A DNA stretch of 64,000 nt from Flavobacterium limicola (lineage in GTDB: Bacteria; Bacteroidota; Bacteroidia; Flavobacteriales; Flavobacteriaceae), in the NCBI RefSeq assembly GCF_003634755.1, contig NZ_RBXA01000003.1:124001-188000 (forward strand), given 5' to 3'. Position numbers and translations under genes: made by a program. The notes under the pieces are model-generated. The model was given only the letters and a program-made list of their open reading frames with translations. It had not been told where the DNA came from and made no database searches. How positions within the stretch are numbered: the stretch's first letter is position 1; the number at the start of each line of letters is the position of its first letter. Positions 36,438 through 45,727 of the stretch are shown piece by piece.

Positions 36438-36689
36438 ATGGCAAATCATAAATCAGCTCTAAAGAGAATTAGAAGTAACGAAAAGAGAAGAGTATTAAAC
36501 AGATACCAACACAAAACTACTCGTAATGCAATCAAAGCATTAAGAATAGCTACTGATAAAGTTGATGCTACTTCAAAATTGTCAAATGTAATATCTATGA
36601 TTGATAAATTGGCGAAGAAAAATATCATACATGATAATAAAGCGTCTAATTTAAAATCTAAATTAACGAAACTTGTAGCTAAATTGTAA
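36438..36689 (+). CDS. rpsT: 30S ribosomal protein S20
   Basis: S20 is a small-subunit protein binding 16S rRNA; the 83-residue sequence has MANHKSALKRIRSNEKRRVLNR and KLAKKNIIHDNKASNLKSKLT, typical of S20. It is preceded by an AT-rich leader after the tRNA cluster and followed by a strong terminator. Whether it is cotranscribed with the tRNAs is uncertain. Confidence 0.96.
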   Translation: MANHKSALKRIRSNEKRRVLNRYQHKTTRNAIKALRIATDKVDATSKLSNVISMIDKLAKKNIIHDNKASNLKSKLTKLVAKL

Positions 36690-36710
36690 TTATTACAAAT
36701 TTAAATATAT

Positions 36711-36743
36711 AAAAAAAGCTCCTAATAATTAGGAGCTTTTTTT
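36711..36743. terminator. Bidirectional terminator after rpsT
   Basis: AAAAAAGCTCCTAA pairs with TTAGGAGCTTTTTT around three bases. It lies between rpsT and the convergent receiver gene and would work in both directions. Confidence 0.85.
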
Positions 36744-36766
36744 ATATCATTATTTTTTATTTTGGT

Positions 36767-37165
36767 TTATTCTAGTTTATTTCTTAAGTATTCAAGCATT
36801 GTTTTGGTGATGGGTTTCGATAGAAAGTCAATTACCATAGGGTAGTTATTTGCTTTTTCTAAATCCTCAGGGTCTATTGTTGAGGAGAGAATAACAACCT
36901 TTATAGAATTGAATTCGGAATACTCGGCGCTATTAAAATGATCTAAGAATTCCCATCCTCCCATTATAGGCATGTTTAAATCTAAAAAGATTAATTGAGG
37001 GTGATTCTTTGTGTTTAAGGTTTTGATTGTGTTGAAATAATGAAGTGCTTCTTCTCCATTTTGTGAAGTGATAATTTCATTGCAAAAGTTGGACTTCGTA
37101 ATAACTTTTTTACATAACATAAGTGTTATGGGGTCGTCATCGATGCATAAAATTTGATTAAACAT
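36767..37165 (-). CDS. Single-domain response regulator (receiver)
   Basis: This 132-residue receiver has the acidic cluster CIDDDP, phospho-acceptor Asp62 in FLDLNMPIMGGW, the Ser/Thr switch VVILSSTIDPED and the Lys of FLSKPITK. No output domain is present, so it acts by protein contact or as a phosphate sink. It is 6 bp downstream of a PAS histidine kinase, its likely partner. The pair has a paralogue at 49914-52134. Confidence 0.92.
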   Translation of the reverse strand: MFNQILCIDDDPITLMLCKKVITKSNFCNEIITSQNGEEALHYFNTIKTLNTKNHPQLIFLDLNMPIMGGWEFLDHFNSAEYSEFNSIKVVILSSTIDPEDLEKANNYPMVIDFLSKPITKTMLEYLRNKLE

Positions 37166-37171
37166 TGTTTA

Positions 37172-38881
37172 TTAGCTTTTAAAAGTTAACGTAAATGTAG
37201 TGCCTTTATTGACTTCGCTATCAATATTTATAGTGCCTCCCATAGTTTCAACCTGTGATTTTACTAAATATAAGCCTAATCCTTTGCTATCCGGATATTT
37301 ATGGAATTTTTGATAAAGGCCAAAAACTTTATCGCGATTTCTTTTTAAATCAATACCAATACCATTATCCGAAAAAATGATTATTACTGTGCTTCCAATT
37401 TTGCTTGAGGTAATATTTATTTCAAGTTTTCGGTCTTCTGATTTGAATTTTAAAGAATTAGTTATCAAATTTAGGATTATACTTTCTAAATAAGCTTTAT
37501 TTGAATTTAAAACAGCAACTTTTTTAAAATTAATATTTATTGTAGGCTTAGATAATTCAATTTGAAAACTAAGCTGGTTAATAACTTTAGTGAAGATCTC
37601 TTCTAGTTGAATAGCTTCTTTTTGTAAAGAAGAGTTTTCTTTGATTACAATAACTTTTACTAAGTCATTGATGGTTTCATTTAATAAGTACGTTGATTTA
37701 TTGAAGCCATTTAATATTTCTTTTAATTCCAGATTTTCAATTGGAATATCTTCTATTAAATTGAGTAAGCCAGTTAAATTTGATAATGGCGCTCTGAGAT
37801 TGTGCGAAGTTATGTAAGAGAATTGTTTTAGGTCTTTATTTTTTTGAATTAATTCTATTATTAATTTTTCTTTCTCTTTTTCTTGCTTTTTTTCTTGGGA
37901 AATGTCTCTTTGAATCGAAATCCAATGCGAAAGTTCGTTTTCAGAATTGTAAACAGGAATCATTGAAAATCGGACGAGATATTGTTCGTTTTTCTTAGTA
38001 TAACTAATGGTTTCTATTTGACATTCTTTTTTGTCATTTATAGCTTTGATTAGTTTTTTGTGCTCCTCCATATCGGAATTTGGACCTATAAAAATACTAG
38101 GGGATTTCCCGATAATTTCATTGGAATGATATCCGGACATAATAGAAAATGCAGGATTCGAATAAATGATTTTAGGAATTGTCCCTTCAGAGGATTGCGC
38201 CTCAGTAATAATTATTGAATCTTTTGATTGTGTAATTACGGTTTCTAAAAGTTTAAGACGTTGTTCTTCTTCTTTTTGTTTAGTGATATCTTGGATGGCG
38301 CCAATCATTCTTATTGCCTTTCCGTTTTCATCTTTTAAAAGAAAACCTTTGTCCAATACATATTTATAGGTGTTGTCAGCACATTTAAATCGATATTCAT
38401 CCTGCCATTTTTCTGTTTTTTGTTCAAGAAAAGAATATAATTTAACAGACATTTTAATGCTGTCTTCCGGATGAATTTTATCAAACCACCAATTAGAATT
38501 ATCTCCTATCTGGTTTTCTGTGTAGCCAAAAATATTGTTGATTCCTTTGTTCCAATTAAAGCTGTCTTCTTGAATTTTCCAGTCCCAAATAGTGTCGCTT
38601 GTGGCTTTTGCAACAATATCATATTTGTCATTTGATTCTTTAATTTCTTGATTAGTATCTTTTAATTTCTGATAAATGGCAAAGCTCTTCGTGTTGTTGT
38701 GAGTCAGGATAAATTTTAGAATTGTTCCTGAAAAAAGTACAAACAAGATGTCTTTTATGAAATATAAATACTGATGACTGCTATCAAAAGTATAATTCTG
38801 GAGTGATTTATAATAAATAATCGAAATGAACATTAAAATAATAATGTAAATTATTGCGATTTGATTGGATTGATTTTTCAT
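37172..38881 (-). CDS. PAS-domain sensor histidine kinase
   Basis: This 569-residue kinase has two N-terminal helices (about 8-24 and 40-58), two PAS domains (about 85-205 and 212-330; GAIQDITKQKEEEQRL and IQRDISQEKKQ close them), and a kinase core with His360 in SHNLRAPLSNLTG, N-box NLITNSLKF, DNGIGIDL and GLGLYLVKSQVETMGG. The short or absent loop between the helices suggests an intracellular signal. The receiver gene is 6 bp downstream. Confidence 0.9.
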   Translation of the reverse strand: MKNQSNQIAIIYIIILMFISIIYYKSLQNYTFDSSHQYLYFIKDILFVLFSGTILKFILTHNNTKSFAIYQKLKDTNQEIKESNDKYDIVAKATSDTIWDWKIQEDSFNWNKGINNIFGYTENQIGDNSNWWFDKIHPEDSIKMSVKLYSFLEQKTEKWQDEYRFKCADNTYKYVLDKGFLLKDENGKAIRMIGAIQDITKQKEEEQRLKLLETVITQSKDSIIITEAQSSEGTIPKIIYSNPAFSIMSGYHSNEIIGKSPSIFIGPNSDMEEHKKLIKAINDKKECQIETISYTKKNEQYLVRFSMIPVYNSENELSHWISIQRDISQEKKQEKEKEKLIIELIQKNKDLKQFSYITSHNLRAPLSNLTGLLNLIEDIPIENLELKEILNGFNKSTYLLNETINDLVKVIVIKENSSLQKEAIQLEEIFTKVINQLSFQIELSKPTININFKKVAVLNSNKAYLESIILNLITNSLKFKSEDRKLEINITSSKIGSTVIIIFSDNGIGIDLKRNRDKVFGLYQKFHKYPDSKGLGLYLVKSQVETMGGTINIDSEVNKGTTFTLTFKS

Positions 38882-39013
38882 TAATCAAATATAAATAATT
38901 AATGCGAAATTATTAAATAAGATTTTAAACTTATTTTAATGTTTATTTAGGTCCTAAACGATTAACAATATGTAAACTATTGCAGAAATATATTTTTATA
39001 CCAAAAAAAAGTG

Positions 39014-39021
39014 TACCTTTG
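39014..39021 (+). promoter_or_regulatory. -7 box of the typA promoter
   Basis: TACCTTTG matches TAnnTTTG 20 bp before the typA start codon. No TTG at the usual spacing was found. Confidence 0.45.
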
Positions 39022-39040
39022 CACCCATTAAAAATCACAG

Positions 39041-40837
39041 ATGGAATCTATTAGAAACATTGCAATTATTGCCCACGTCGATCACGGTAAAACAACTTTG
39101 GTTGATAAAATTATGTATCACTGTCAGTTATTTCGTGATAACGAAAATACAGGTGACTTAATCCTTGATAACAACGACTTAGAGCGTGAAAGAGGTATCA
39201 CTATTACTTCAAAGAATGTTTCTGTAGTATACAAAGGAACAAAAATCAACATTATCGATACTCCTGGTCACGCCGATTTTGGTGGTGAGGTAGAGCGTGT
39301 ATTGAACATGGCTGATGGAGTTTGTCTACTTGTAGATGCTTTTGAAGGGCCTATGCCACAAACGCGTTTTGTATTACAAAAAGCATTAGACCTTGGTTTA
39401 AAACCATGCGTTGTTATTAATAAAGTTGATAAAGAGAACTGTACGCCGGAAGAAGTTCATGAAAAAGTTTTCGACTTGATGTTCGAATTAGGAGCAGAAG
39501 AGTGGCAATTGGATTTTCCAACTGTTTACGGTTCAGCTAAAAATAACTGGATGTCTGATCATTGGGAAAACGTAACTGATAATGTTGAAGCATTGTTAGA
39601 TATGGTTATTGAAAATGTTCCAGCTCCTAAAGTATCAGAAGGAACTCCTCAAATGTTGATTACATCATTAGATTTCTCAGCATTTACAGGTCGTATCGCC
39701 ATTGGTCGTTTAGAAAGAGGTGTTTTGAAAGAAGGAATGCCAATATCTTTGTGTAAAAGAGATGGTGTAATAATCAAATCACGTATTAAGGAATTACATA
39801 CTTTTGAAGGACTTGGTCGTAAAAAAGTTCAAGAAGTAATTGCTGGTGATATTTGTGCAATTATTGGAGTAGAAGGTTTTGAAATTGGAGATACTATTGC
39901 TGATTTTGAAAACCCGGAAGCTTTACAAACTATTGCTATTGATGAGCCAACAATGAGTATGTTGTTTACCATTAATGACTCTCCATTCTTTGGTAAAGAA
40001 GGTAAATTTGTAACCTCTCGCCATATTAGAGACCGTTTGACAAAAGAATTAGAGAAAAACTTAGCAATGAAATTAGGTGAAACTGATTCAGCCGATAAGT
40101 TCATGGTTTTTGGTCGTGGAGTACTTCACTTATCTGTTCTTATTGAAACAATGAGAAGAGAAGGGTATGAGCTGCAAATTGGTCAACCACAAGTTATTAT
40201 CAAAGAAATTGATGGTAAAAAATGTGAGCCAATTGAGGAATTGACAATCGATTTACCAGAAAATCTTTCAGGTAGAGCAGTTGAATTCGTTACAATGCGT
40301 AAGGGAGAAATGCTTTCTATGGAAACTAAAGGGGAACGTATGATTGTAAAATTTAATATTCCATCTCGTGGAATTATTGGATTGCGTAACCAATTACTTA
40401 CTGCAACAGCTGGTGAGGCTATTATGGCACACCGTTTTATTGGATATGAGCCTTATAAAGGAGAAATTGCTGGACGTAACAAAGGTTCATTGATTTCTAT
40501 GGAAAAAGGAAAAGCTATTCCTTATTCTATCGATAAATTACAAGATCGTGGTAAGTTTTTTGTTGAACCAAATGCCGAAATTTACGAAGGTCAGGTAATT
40601 GGAGAAAACTCTCGTGCAGATGATATGTGTGTAAACGTAACTAAAGAGAAAAAACAATCTAACGTTCGTTCTTCTGGAAATGATGAAAAAGCGAGAATTA
40701 TCCCTCCGATTATTTTCTCACTTGAAGAAGCTTTAGAATACATTCAAAAAGATGAATATGTAGAGGTTACTCCAAAATCTATTCGTTTGAGAAAAATTTA
40801 TTTGACAGAAACAGATAGAAAAAGATTTAAAATCTAA
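39041..40837 (+). CDS. typA: GTP-binding translational regulator TypA/BipA
   Basis: TypA is an EF-G-like GTPase that binds ribosomes and helps assembly and stress adaptation. It has the P loop [26 protein letters not shown] and [10 protein letters not shown], the EF-Tu-like domain II, and the characteristic C-terminal part ([42 protein letters not shown]). 598 residues is the usual length. It stands alone between the kinase pair and a terminator. Confidence 0.97.
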   Translation: MESIRNIAIIAHVDHGKTTLVDKIMYHCQLFRDNENTGDLILDNNDLERERGITITSKNVSVVYKGTKINIIDTPGHADFGGEVERVLNMADGVCLLVDAFEGPMPQTRFVLQKALDLGLKPCVVINKVDKENCTPEEVHEKVFDLMFELGAEEWQLDFPTVYGSAKNNWMSDHWENVTDNVEALLDMVIENVPAPKVSEGTPQMLITSLDFSAFTGRIAIGRLERGVLKEGMPISLCKRDGVIIKSRIKELHTFEGLGRKKVQEVIAGDICAIIGVEGFEIGDTIADFENPEALQTIAIDEPTMSMLFTINDSPFFGKEGKFVTSRHIRDRLTKELEKNLAMKLGETDSADKFMVFGRGVLHLSVLIETMRREGYELQIGQPQVIIKEIDGKKCEPIEELTIDLPENLSGRAVEFVTMRKGEMLSMETKGERMIVKFNIPSRGIIGLRNQLLTATAGEAIMAHRFIGYEPYKGEIAGRNKGSLISMEKGKAIPYSIDKLQDRGKFFVEPNAEIYEGQVIGENSRADDMCVNVTKEKKQSNVRSSGNDEKARIIPPIIFSLEEALEYIQKDEYVEVTPKSIRLRKIYLTETDRKRFKI

Positions 40838-40857
40838 TTTTATTTTTTATAATATTG

Positions 40858-40890
40858 AAAAGCCATTCGTTGATTCGAATGGTTTTTTTT
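40858..40890 (+). terminator. Rho-independent terminator of typA
   Basis: CCATTCG (40863-40869) pairs with CGAATGG (40876-40882) and a T run follows. Confidence 0.8.
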
Positions 40891-41131
40891 ATGATTTAAT
40901 TTTAGTGGTACGATTGTATTTTCAACTGAAATTTTAGTAGCTTTTTTTACATCTAAATTTAAAGAATTGGTATTAAATTTTGTCAATGACTTATGACTCT
41001 GCTCGTGATGTAGTTTTTTACAATTGAATTGTAAGAAAAAGAATTGGAATCAGTTGTGATATTTTTAAAGCTATTAGTGCCTAAATTTCAATTACTGGAA
41101 TTTTTGATTTTCTTGTGATTAGGGATTTGCA

Positions 41132-41179
41132 TGAGGGATAGCAACGAGCTACCGAAGTAGCGTGGATAGCCCGACGCCA
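41132..41179 (+). repeat. Dispersed palindromic repeat, copy D
   Basis: The copy begins TGAGGGATAGCAACG, has a hairpin GCTAC-CGAA-GTAGC (41148-41161), and ends TGGATAGCCCGACGCCA. Ends match copy A (GAGGGATAG and GGATAGCCCGAC). It sits in a 417 bp gap that otherwise contains two terminators and no gene. Confidence 0.7.
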
Positions 41180-41187
41180 TAAATAGA

Positions 41188-41225
41188 AAGAGCCTACTCA
41201 TCACTATGATGAGTAGGCTCTTTTT
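41188..41225. terminator. Long bidirectional terminator
   Basis: AAAGAGCCTACTCATCA pairs perfectly with TGATGAGTAGGCTCTTT. It ends the large T9SS gene on the minus strand and could block readthrough from typA. Confidence 0.85.
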
Positions 41226-41254
41226 ATTTATGGTGGCATGCCCCAATGATTGTT

Positions 41255-44200
41255 TTATCTCTTTAAGCTAAAATGACCTTTGGCTTCTCTTCCGTCATCT
41301 AGTTTTATAGTATACCAATAGTCATCAGAAGGTAAAGGCTGTCCTGTGAACGTACCGTCCCAACCTTGACTGGCTGCCTTAATTTGTTTTAGCAATTTGC
41401 CGTAACGGTCATAAATATAGATGGTAGAATTAGCATTAAAAGTGTTATTTACTCCTTTTACATTCCAATAATCATTTTGGCCGTCTCCGTTTGGAGTAAA
41501 AAATTTAGGTACGCCAATTACGGCTATAGTTTGGCGGACCGTTCCACAACCATTTTTGTCATTAATGTATATTTCATGAATTCCGGCAGCGACATCAGTA
41601 AAGAAATTAGATTCCTGAAATGGTCCAGAAGGGGCATCAACACTGTATTCATAGTTTCCTTGTCCACTAACATTTATCGTTATGGTGTTTGTATCTGATA
41701 AATCTACTATGGCAATATTAGTAATTTTTGCAACATCTGAAGCGGTGACTTTTAGGGTTCTGATTCTGCTGCAGCTAGCAAGAGAACTGACTTCTACAAC
41801 ATAATTACCTTCCTGATTTACATCTAAAGTATAACTTGTCTGATTTGCCAGAATGATATTATCTTTTGACCAGACATAGGTATAATCAGTAGTTGGTGAA
41901 CCATCCTGAATTCCAGCATCTAACGTTACAAAGAAAGTAGGAAGGTTAGAACAAACTAATTCATTTTCTTCAAAATCTTCATTTGTATCAATATTTGGTT
42001 TTGGGTTTACTTTCAATGTTACTATTGGGCTCAAACCATAGCAGGCATTATCAGCGGTATTTTCTACACGAACCCATATTTTTTGTTCATTGGGATAGCC
42101 CTCGTTTCTATAGTTTGTTGTATTTATGATTTCATCGTTTTCAGATAAGGCATCAGCTTCATTTCTATAGTATTTTATGGAATAGGGAAAACTTTGCAGA
42201 GGAAGGATTCCTAGGATATCAGTTGTAACGGTACTAAAATCAAATGTAGAGATACCATCCGCATCATCATTTACCGCGCCTAAATCATCACAGATGCTAA
42301 AAGTCTTGACGTATGAGGCTGGAATTTGAGTCGTTGAAACTATCAAATTAAGTTGTGCGGTTTTGATACAGCCATTTGAATTTTCTACCCGTGCCCAAAC
42401 AGACATACTTCCTGCTATGGTATTGGTAAAAGTTATCGGATTTGTAATTAATTGTGCAGGATCTGCGCTTTCCGCACCAGCAAGTGAAGTGTAATAGGTG
42501 AATTTTTCCGTCGCTATATTAGAAGAAATGTTCTCATTTTTCACGGTCAAATTAAAATCAGAAAAACCATCGGTGTCATTGTCACATTGAACAATTGTTA
42601 CACTATTTACGATGGGTAAAGCATAAACGGTCAAAGACGTTTCAGCGGAAATTAAACCACAGGAATTACCACTTTTTTCTAATTGTACTCTATATTTATA
42701 CCCTTGCATAGCATTTGTAACGCTGGTAATAAGTAATGTATTTGTTGTAGTACCATTGTAAACTGCATTGTTTGAAATGGGGTTCCAATTAGTTCCATCT
42801 GTTGAAAGCTCCCATTGATAAGTATTCCCGCCATTATCTACTAGTGTAATTGATGTGTTTTCTAGTTCACAGGTCGGTGATGCTTGTGGCTGAACAGTAA
42901 TTTCTATTGGAGCGGCAATGGTGTAATGATTATTTGGAGTTGTATAGCCAACAGCACTTGTAACCTTACCTTTTGAATTTACCATTACGGGAGAATTTCC
43001 TAACAATCCATCATTATCAGGGTCATTAAAACCGGCTTCTGTTACATCAAAACAAAGATCATTATCACTGTCCAAATCGATGTAATTTAAAGTTCCATCC
43101 GCGTCGGTGTCAGAAATAGTATAATCTAGTTTGGCACTATCTGGACTCGTCTCAAGTCCGTCAAATAAACCATTTGTACCAAAAGAAACAAGACTGCCAT
43201 CTATAATTCCATCTTTATTGGTATCATTAGCATTATGGCCTGATTCAACTAAATCATAAATACCATCATTGTCACTGTCTAAATCCAGAGAATCAGGAAT
43301 TCCATCGGAATCGGTATCTATTGGTAGAATTCCGGGTTCGAATGCATTGTCTAATCCATTTTTATTGGAATCAGTTCCAGAAAAAACTGTATAACCCTTT
43401 CCTTGCGACTCAATGGTATCTGGAATCCCATCATTATCACTATCTGTGTCTAATAAATCTGGAATTGTATCTGAATCCGAATCATAAGTTTGCATGTGAC
43501 TTATTGTAAAAATAGCTTTGTTTACTTTTGTGTCAGAAAGATTAGTATGAGACAGGGTGACTGAATTAGTAAGATAGGATGAAAATTGAAAGCTTCCTAA
43601 ACCAGGAGCTAATGGAGTTGTGCTTTTTAGTCTGAAACGGATTTCGAAAGATGAATATTCAGTTACGCCGCTTTCAAAAATTCCATCATAGTTAGTGTCC
43701 ACTAGTAATTGATTTTGCGGATCTGTCAAAGTAATCGTTTTATCGGTAGGTACCTTTATTATAAAATCCCCTTCAGCATTTAAATATTCAGAAATATCTG
43801 TAGTTTGGTTTGGATTATCCTGTGCTATATAATTAATGGCAATGCTTTCTGTTTTTGTTAAATTTAAACTATAGGATACAGAATTTGTTATTCCGGCCGG
43901 AACTTCAGATACAAATCCATATAGTGGTTTTCCAGTAATGGTCCCGCTGCCGCTGCCTGTGATCGTCGCATTGTAATCAGTACTTAAGGTGGTATTTGAC
44001 TGATTGAACAGCGAAATATTGGCTTCAAGATTATTAGTTATTCCATCATTATCCAAATCAATATCAATGTTGTTATTGGTACCGTCGTTATCTGAATCCA
44101 ATGGGCAATCGCTCACAGGAATCTTGTCTGAGAAAATAGGAACGGAGTTTGGGCAACCTACAATACTCCCATTTACTTGGTAATATCCTGATTGTGTTGG

Positions 44201-45703
44201 TGTGTATGAATTTAAAGTAGCTCCATTGATTGGATTATCATTGAAGTACCACTGAAAAGTATCGTAAGATGACAAAGTACTTATTTTGAGGACAACATTT
44301 GGGATACAAGCTGAATTAGATACAGTAATTTTATCAGTGACAATTTCCGGTTTAGTATCAAATCCGGAATAATAACCACCATACGTGGCAGCGCCATTTG
44401 TACCAAAATAAGAAACATAAACTTGTCTCGTAGATTTGACCGCAACATTTCCTGTCAAATTAAAAAGAGTATATCTCACATAATTTGTATTCCCTATTAC
44501 AGGAACAGCAGTGGTATTAATTGGATTGTTATTTATCGTTACAGTAGCACCCGCCTCAGTAACGATATTCAGTCCGCCGTTATAATAGGTATTTCCAATG
44601 GATTCAATAGCTGGAATATTGTCGACAATATTAGGTGTAGCACAATTTAAGGGCGGAACAAAAAATAAATTTTGATTAGCAGGTGATAAATCGCCTCCTA
44701 TACTTTGGTAAGCAGAAACATTTTCGGAAGTTGTAACATATAAATTTCCATCAATAAATTGACTGCCGTCTATAACGGTATATTCTCCTTTGCTTAAAGT
44801 TGTTATTGGGCCATTAAAACCATTTACAAAAACTTTAGTTTGGTCTGTACTAGCAATCAATAAAACACGTTCTAATTCATTACTACCAAGACCTTTTACA
44901 AAGATATATTCTTTTCCCGTTTTTTCTAATGGGACAATTTGGTCAAAACCTACATCTCTACCATTTGTACCAGTACTATTACTCCCTCCAAAAGAACCCG
45001 AATTGACAACTATAGGTTTATCGGATTGTACTAAGGCACCAATCATTTTAGAGCTATTGGAAACCGTATTGTTATAATTTTCTAAAGCTAAGACATAACT
45101 TTCGTTCTTATTCAGAGTAATGTTTATGTCTCCTGAAATAATGAGACTGTTTGACAAAACTGTACCAATTGGAATGTTTGAGATAGTGACTTTGGTATTG
45201 TTTTCTGTTGACAGTATTGAAGCAAAATTCAGCAGACTCGGATCGTAGAGAGGATTTAACATTGCTCCTAATCTAAATTCTTTTCCAAGGGCACTATTTC
45301 CTTTGGATACTAATCCACCCGCATGATTGTATGAATTATTTTGATTTGAAAATCCAGCATTAACCCTAACACTTACATAAATTAAATCCTCAGCTTCTAC
45401 TATAAATCCTTTGTTAGTTACAATGCCAATACTAGTTTTTGGAGTGAATAACTGCGTATTTTCTCCTTGACCTATAATGTAAATATATGGATTAGTATTC
45501 TTGACTACACTAGTTATAATACTCCCACCGTTTGCTATAATTTTGAAATTAACATCGGTTGTGCTTGGAGTAGAAATATATAAATAATGATCTCCTGCTA
45601 AATTTGTAGCACAAGTCAATGGCGGAATATAATGTGTTTTGCTAAACTGCGAGAAACAACTTATGGAAAAAAGAGTAAAAAGAAATAGTAATGTTTTTTT
45701 CAT
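41255..45703 (-). CDS. Giant T9SS type B cargo protein with IgGFc-binding-like, thrombospondin-3 and Ig-like domains
   Basis: This 1482-residue protein is secreted and displayed by the type IX system. It has a signal peptide, an IgGFc-binding-like N-terminal domain (about 20-460: KTHYIPPLTC, LGKEFRLGAMLNP, GKEYIFVKGLGSNELERVLL), acidic calcium-binding thrombospondin type 3 repeats (about 530-560 and 745-900: DSDNDGIPDTIES, DTDSDGIPDSLDLDSDNDG), Ig-like/PKD segments, and the type B C-terminal domain from 1398 (KFFTPNGDGQNDYWN, IYDRYGKLLKQ, GHFSLKR). Role is probably adhesion or matrix. It is 24 bp downstream of another cargo gene. Confidence 0.88.
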   Translation of the reverse strand: MKKTLLFLFTLFSISCFSQFSKTHYIPPLTCATNLAGDHYLYISTPSTTDVNFKIIANGGSIITSVVKNTNPYIYIIGQGENTQLFTPKTSIGIVTNKGFIVEAEDLIYVSVRVNAGFSNQNNSYNHAGGLVSKGNSALGKEFRLGAMLNPLYDPSLLNFASILSTENNTKVTISNIPIGTVLSNSLIISGDINITLNKNESYVLALENYNNTVSNSSKMIGALVQSDKPIVVNSGSFGGSNSTGTNGRDVGFDQIVPLEKTGKEYIFVKGLGSNELERVLLIASTDQTKVFVNGFNGPITTLSKGEYTVIDGSQFIDGNLYVTTSENVSAYQSIGGDLSPANQNLFFVPPLNCATPNIVDNIPAIESIGNTYYNGGLNIVTEAGATVTINNNPINTTAVPVIGNTNYVRYTLFNLTGNVAVKSTRQVYVSYFGTNGAATYGGYYSGFDTKPEIVTDKITVSNSACIPNVVLKISTLSSYDTFQWYFNDNPINGATLNSYTPTQSGYYQVNGSIVGCPNSVPIFSDKIPVSDCPLDSDNDGTNNNIDIDLDNDGITNNLEANISLFNQSNTTLSTDYNATITGSGSGTITGKPLYGFVSEVPAGITNSVSYSLNLTKTESIAINYIAQDNPNQTTDISEYLNAEGDFIIKVPTDKTITLTDPQNQLLVDTNYDGIFESGVTEYSSFEIRFRLKSTTPLAPGLGSFQFSSYLTNSVTLSHTNLSDTKVNKAIFTISHMQTYDSDSDTIPDLLDTDSDNDGIPDTIESQGKGYTVFSGTDSNKNGLDNAFEPGILPIDTDSDGIPDSLDLDSDNDGIYDLVESGHNANDTNKDGIIDGSLVSFGTNGLFDGLETSPDSAKLDYTISDTDADGTLNYIDLDSDNDLCFDVTEAGFNDPDNDGLLGNSPVMVNSKGKVTSAVGYTTPNNHYTIAAPIEITVQPQASPTCELENTSITLVDNGGNTYQWELSTDGTNWNPISNNAVYNGTTTNTLLITSVTNAMQGYKYRVQLEKSGNSCGLISAETSLTVYALPIVNSVTIVQCDNDTDGFSDFNLTVKNENISSNIATEKFTYYTSLAGAESADPAQLITNPITFTNTIAGSMSVWARVENSNGCIKTAQLNLIVSTTQIPASYVKTFSICDDLGAVNDDADGISTFDFSTVTTDILGILPLQSFPYSIKYYRNEADALSENDEIINTTNYRNEGYPNEQKIWVRVENTADNACYGLSPIVTLKVNPKPNIDTNEDFEENELVCSNLPTFFVTLDAGIQDGSPTTDYTYVWSKDNIILANQTSYTLDVNQEGNYVVEVSSLASCSRIRTLKVTASDVAKITNIAIVDLSDTNTITINVSGQGNYEYSVDAPSGPFQESNFFTDVAAGIHEIYINDKNGCGTVRQTIAVIGVPKFFTPNGDGQNDYWNVKGVNNTFNANSTIYIYDRYGKLLKQIKAASQGWDGTFTGQPLPSDDYWYTIKLDDGREAKGHFSLKR

Positions 45704-45727
45704 TTGCTAAAAATAGAAAAATAATTC

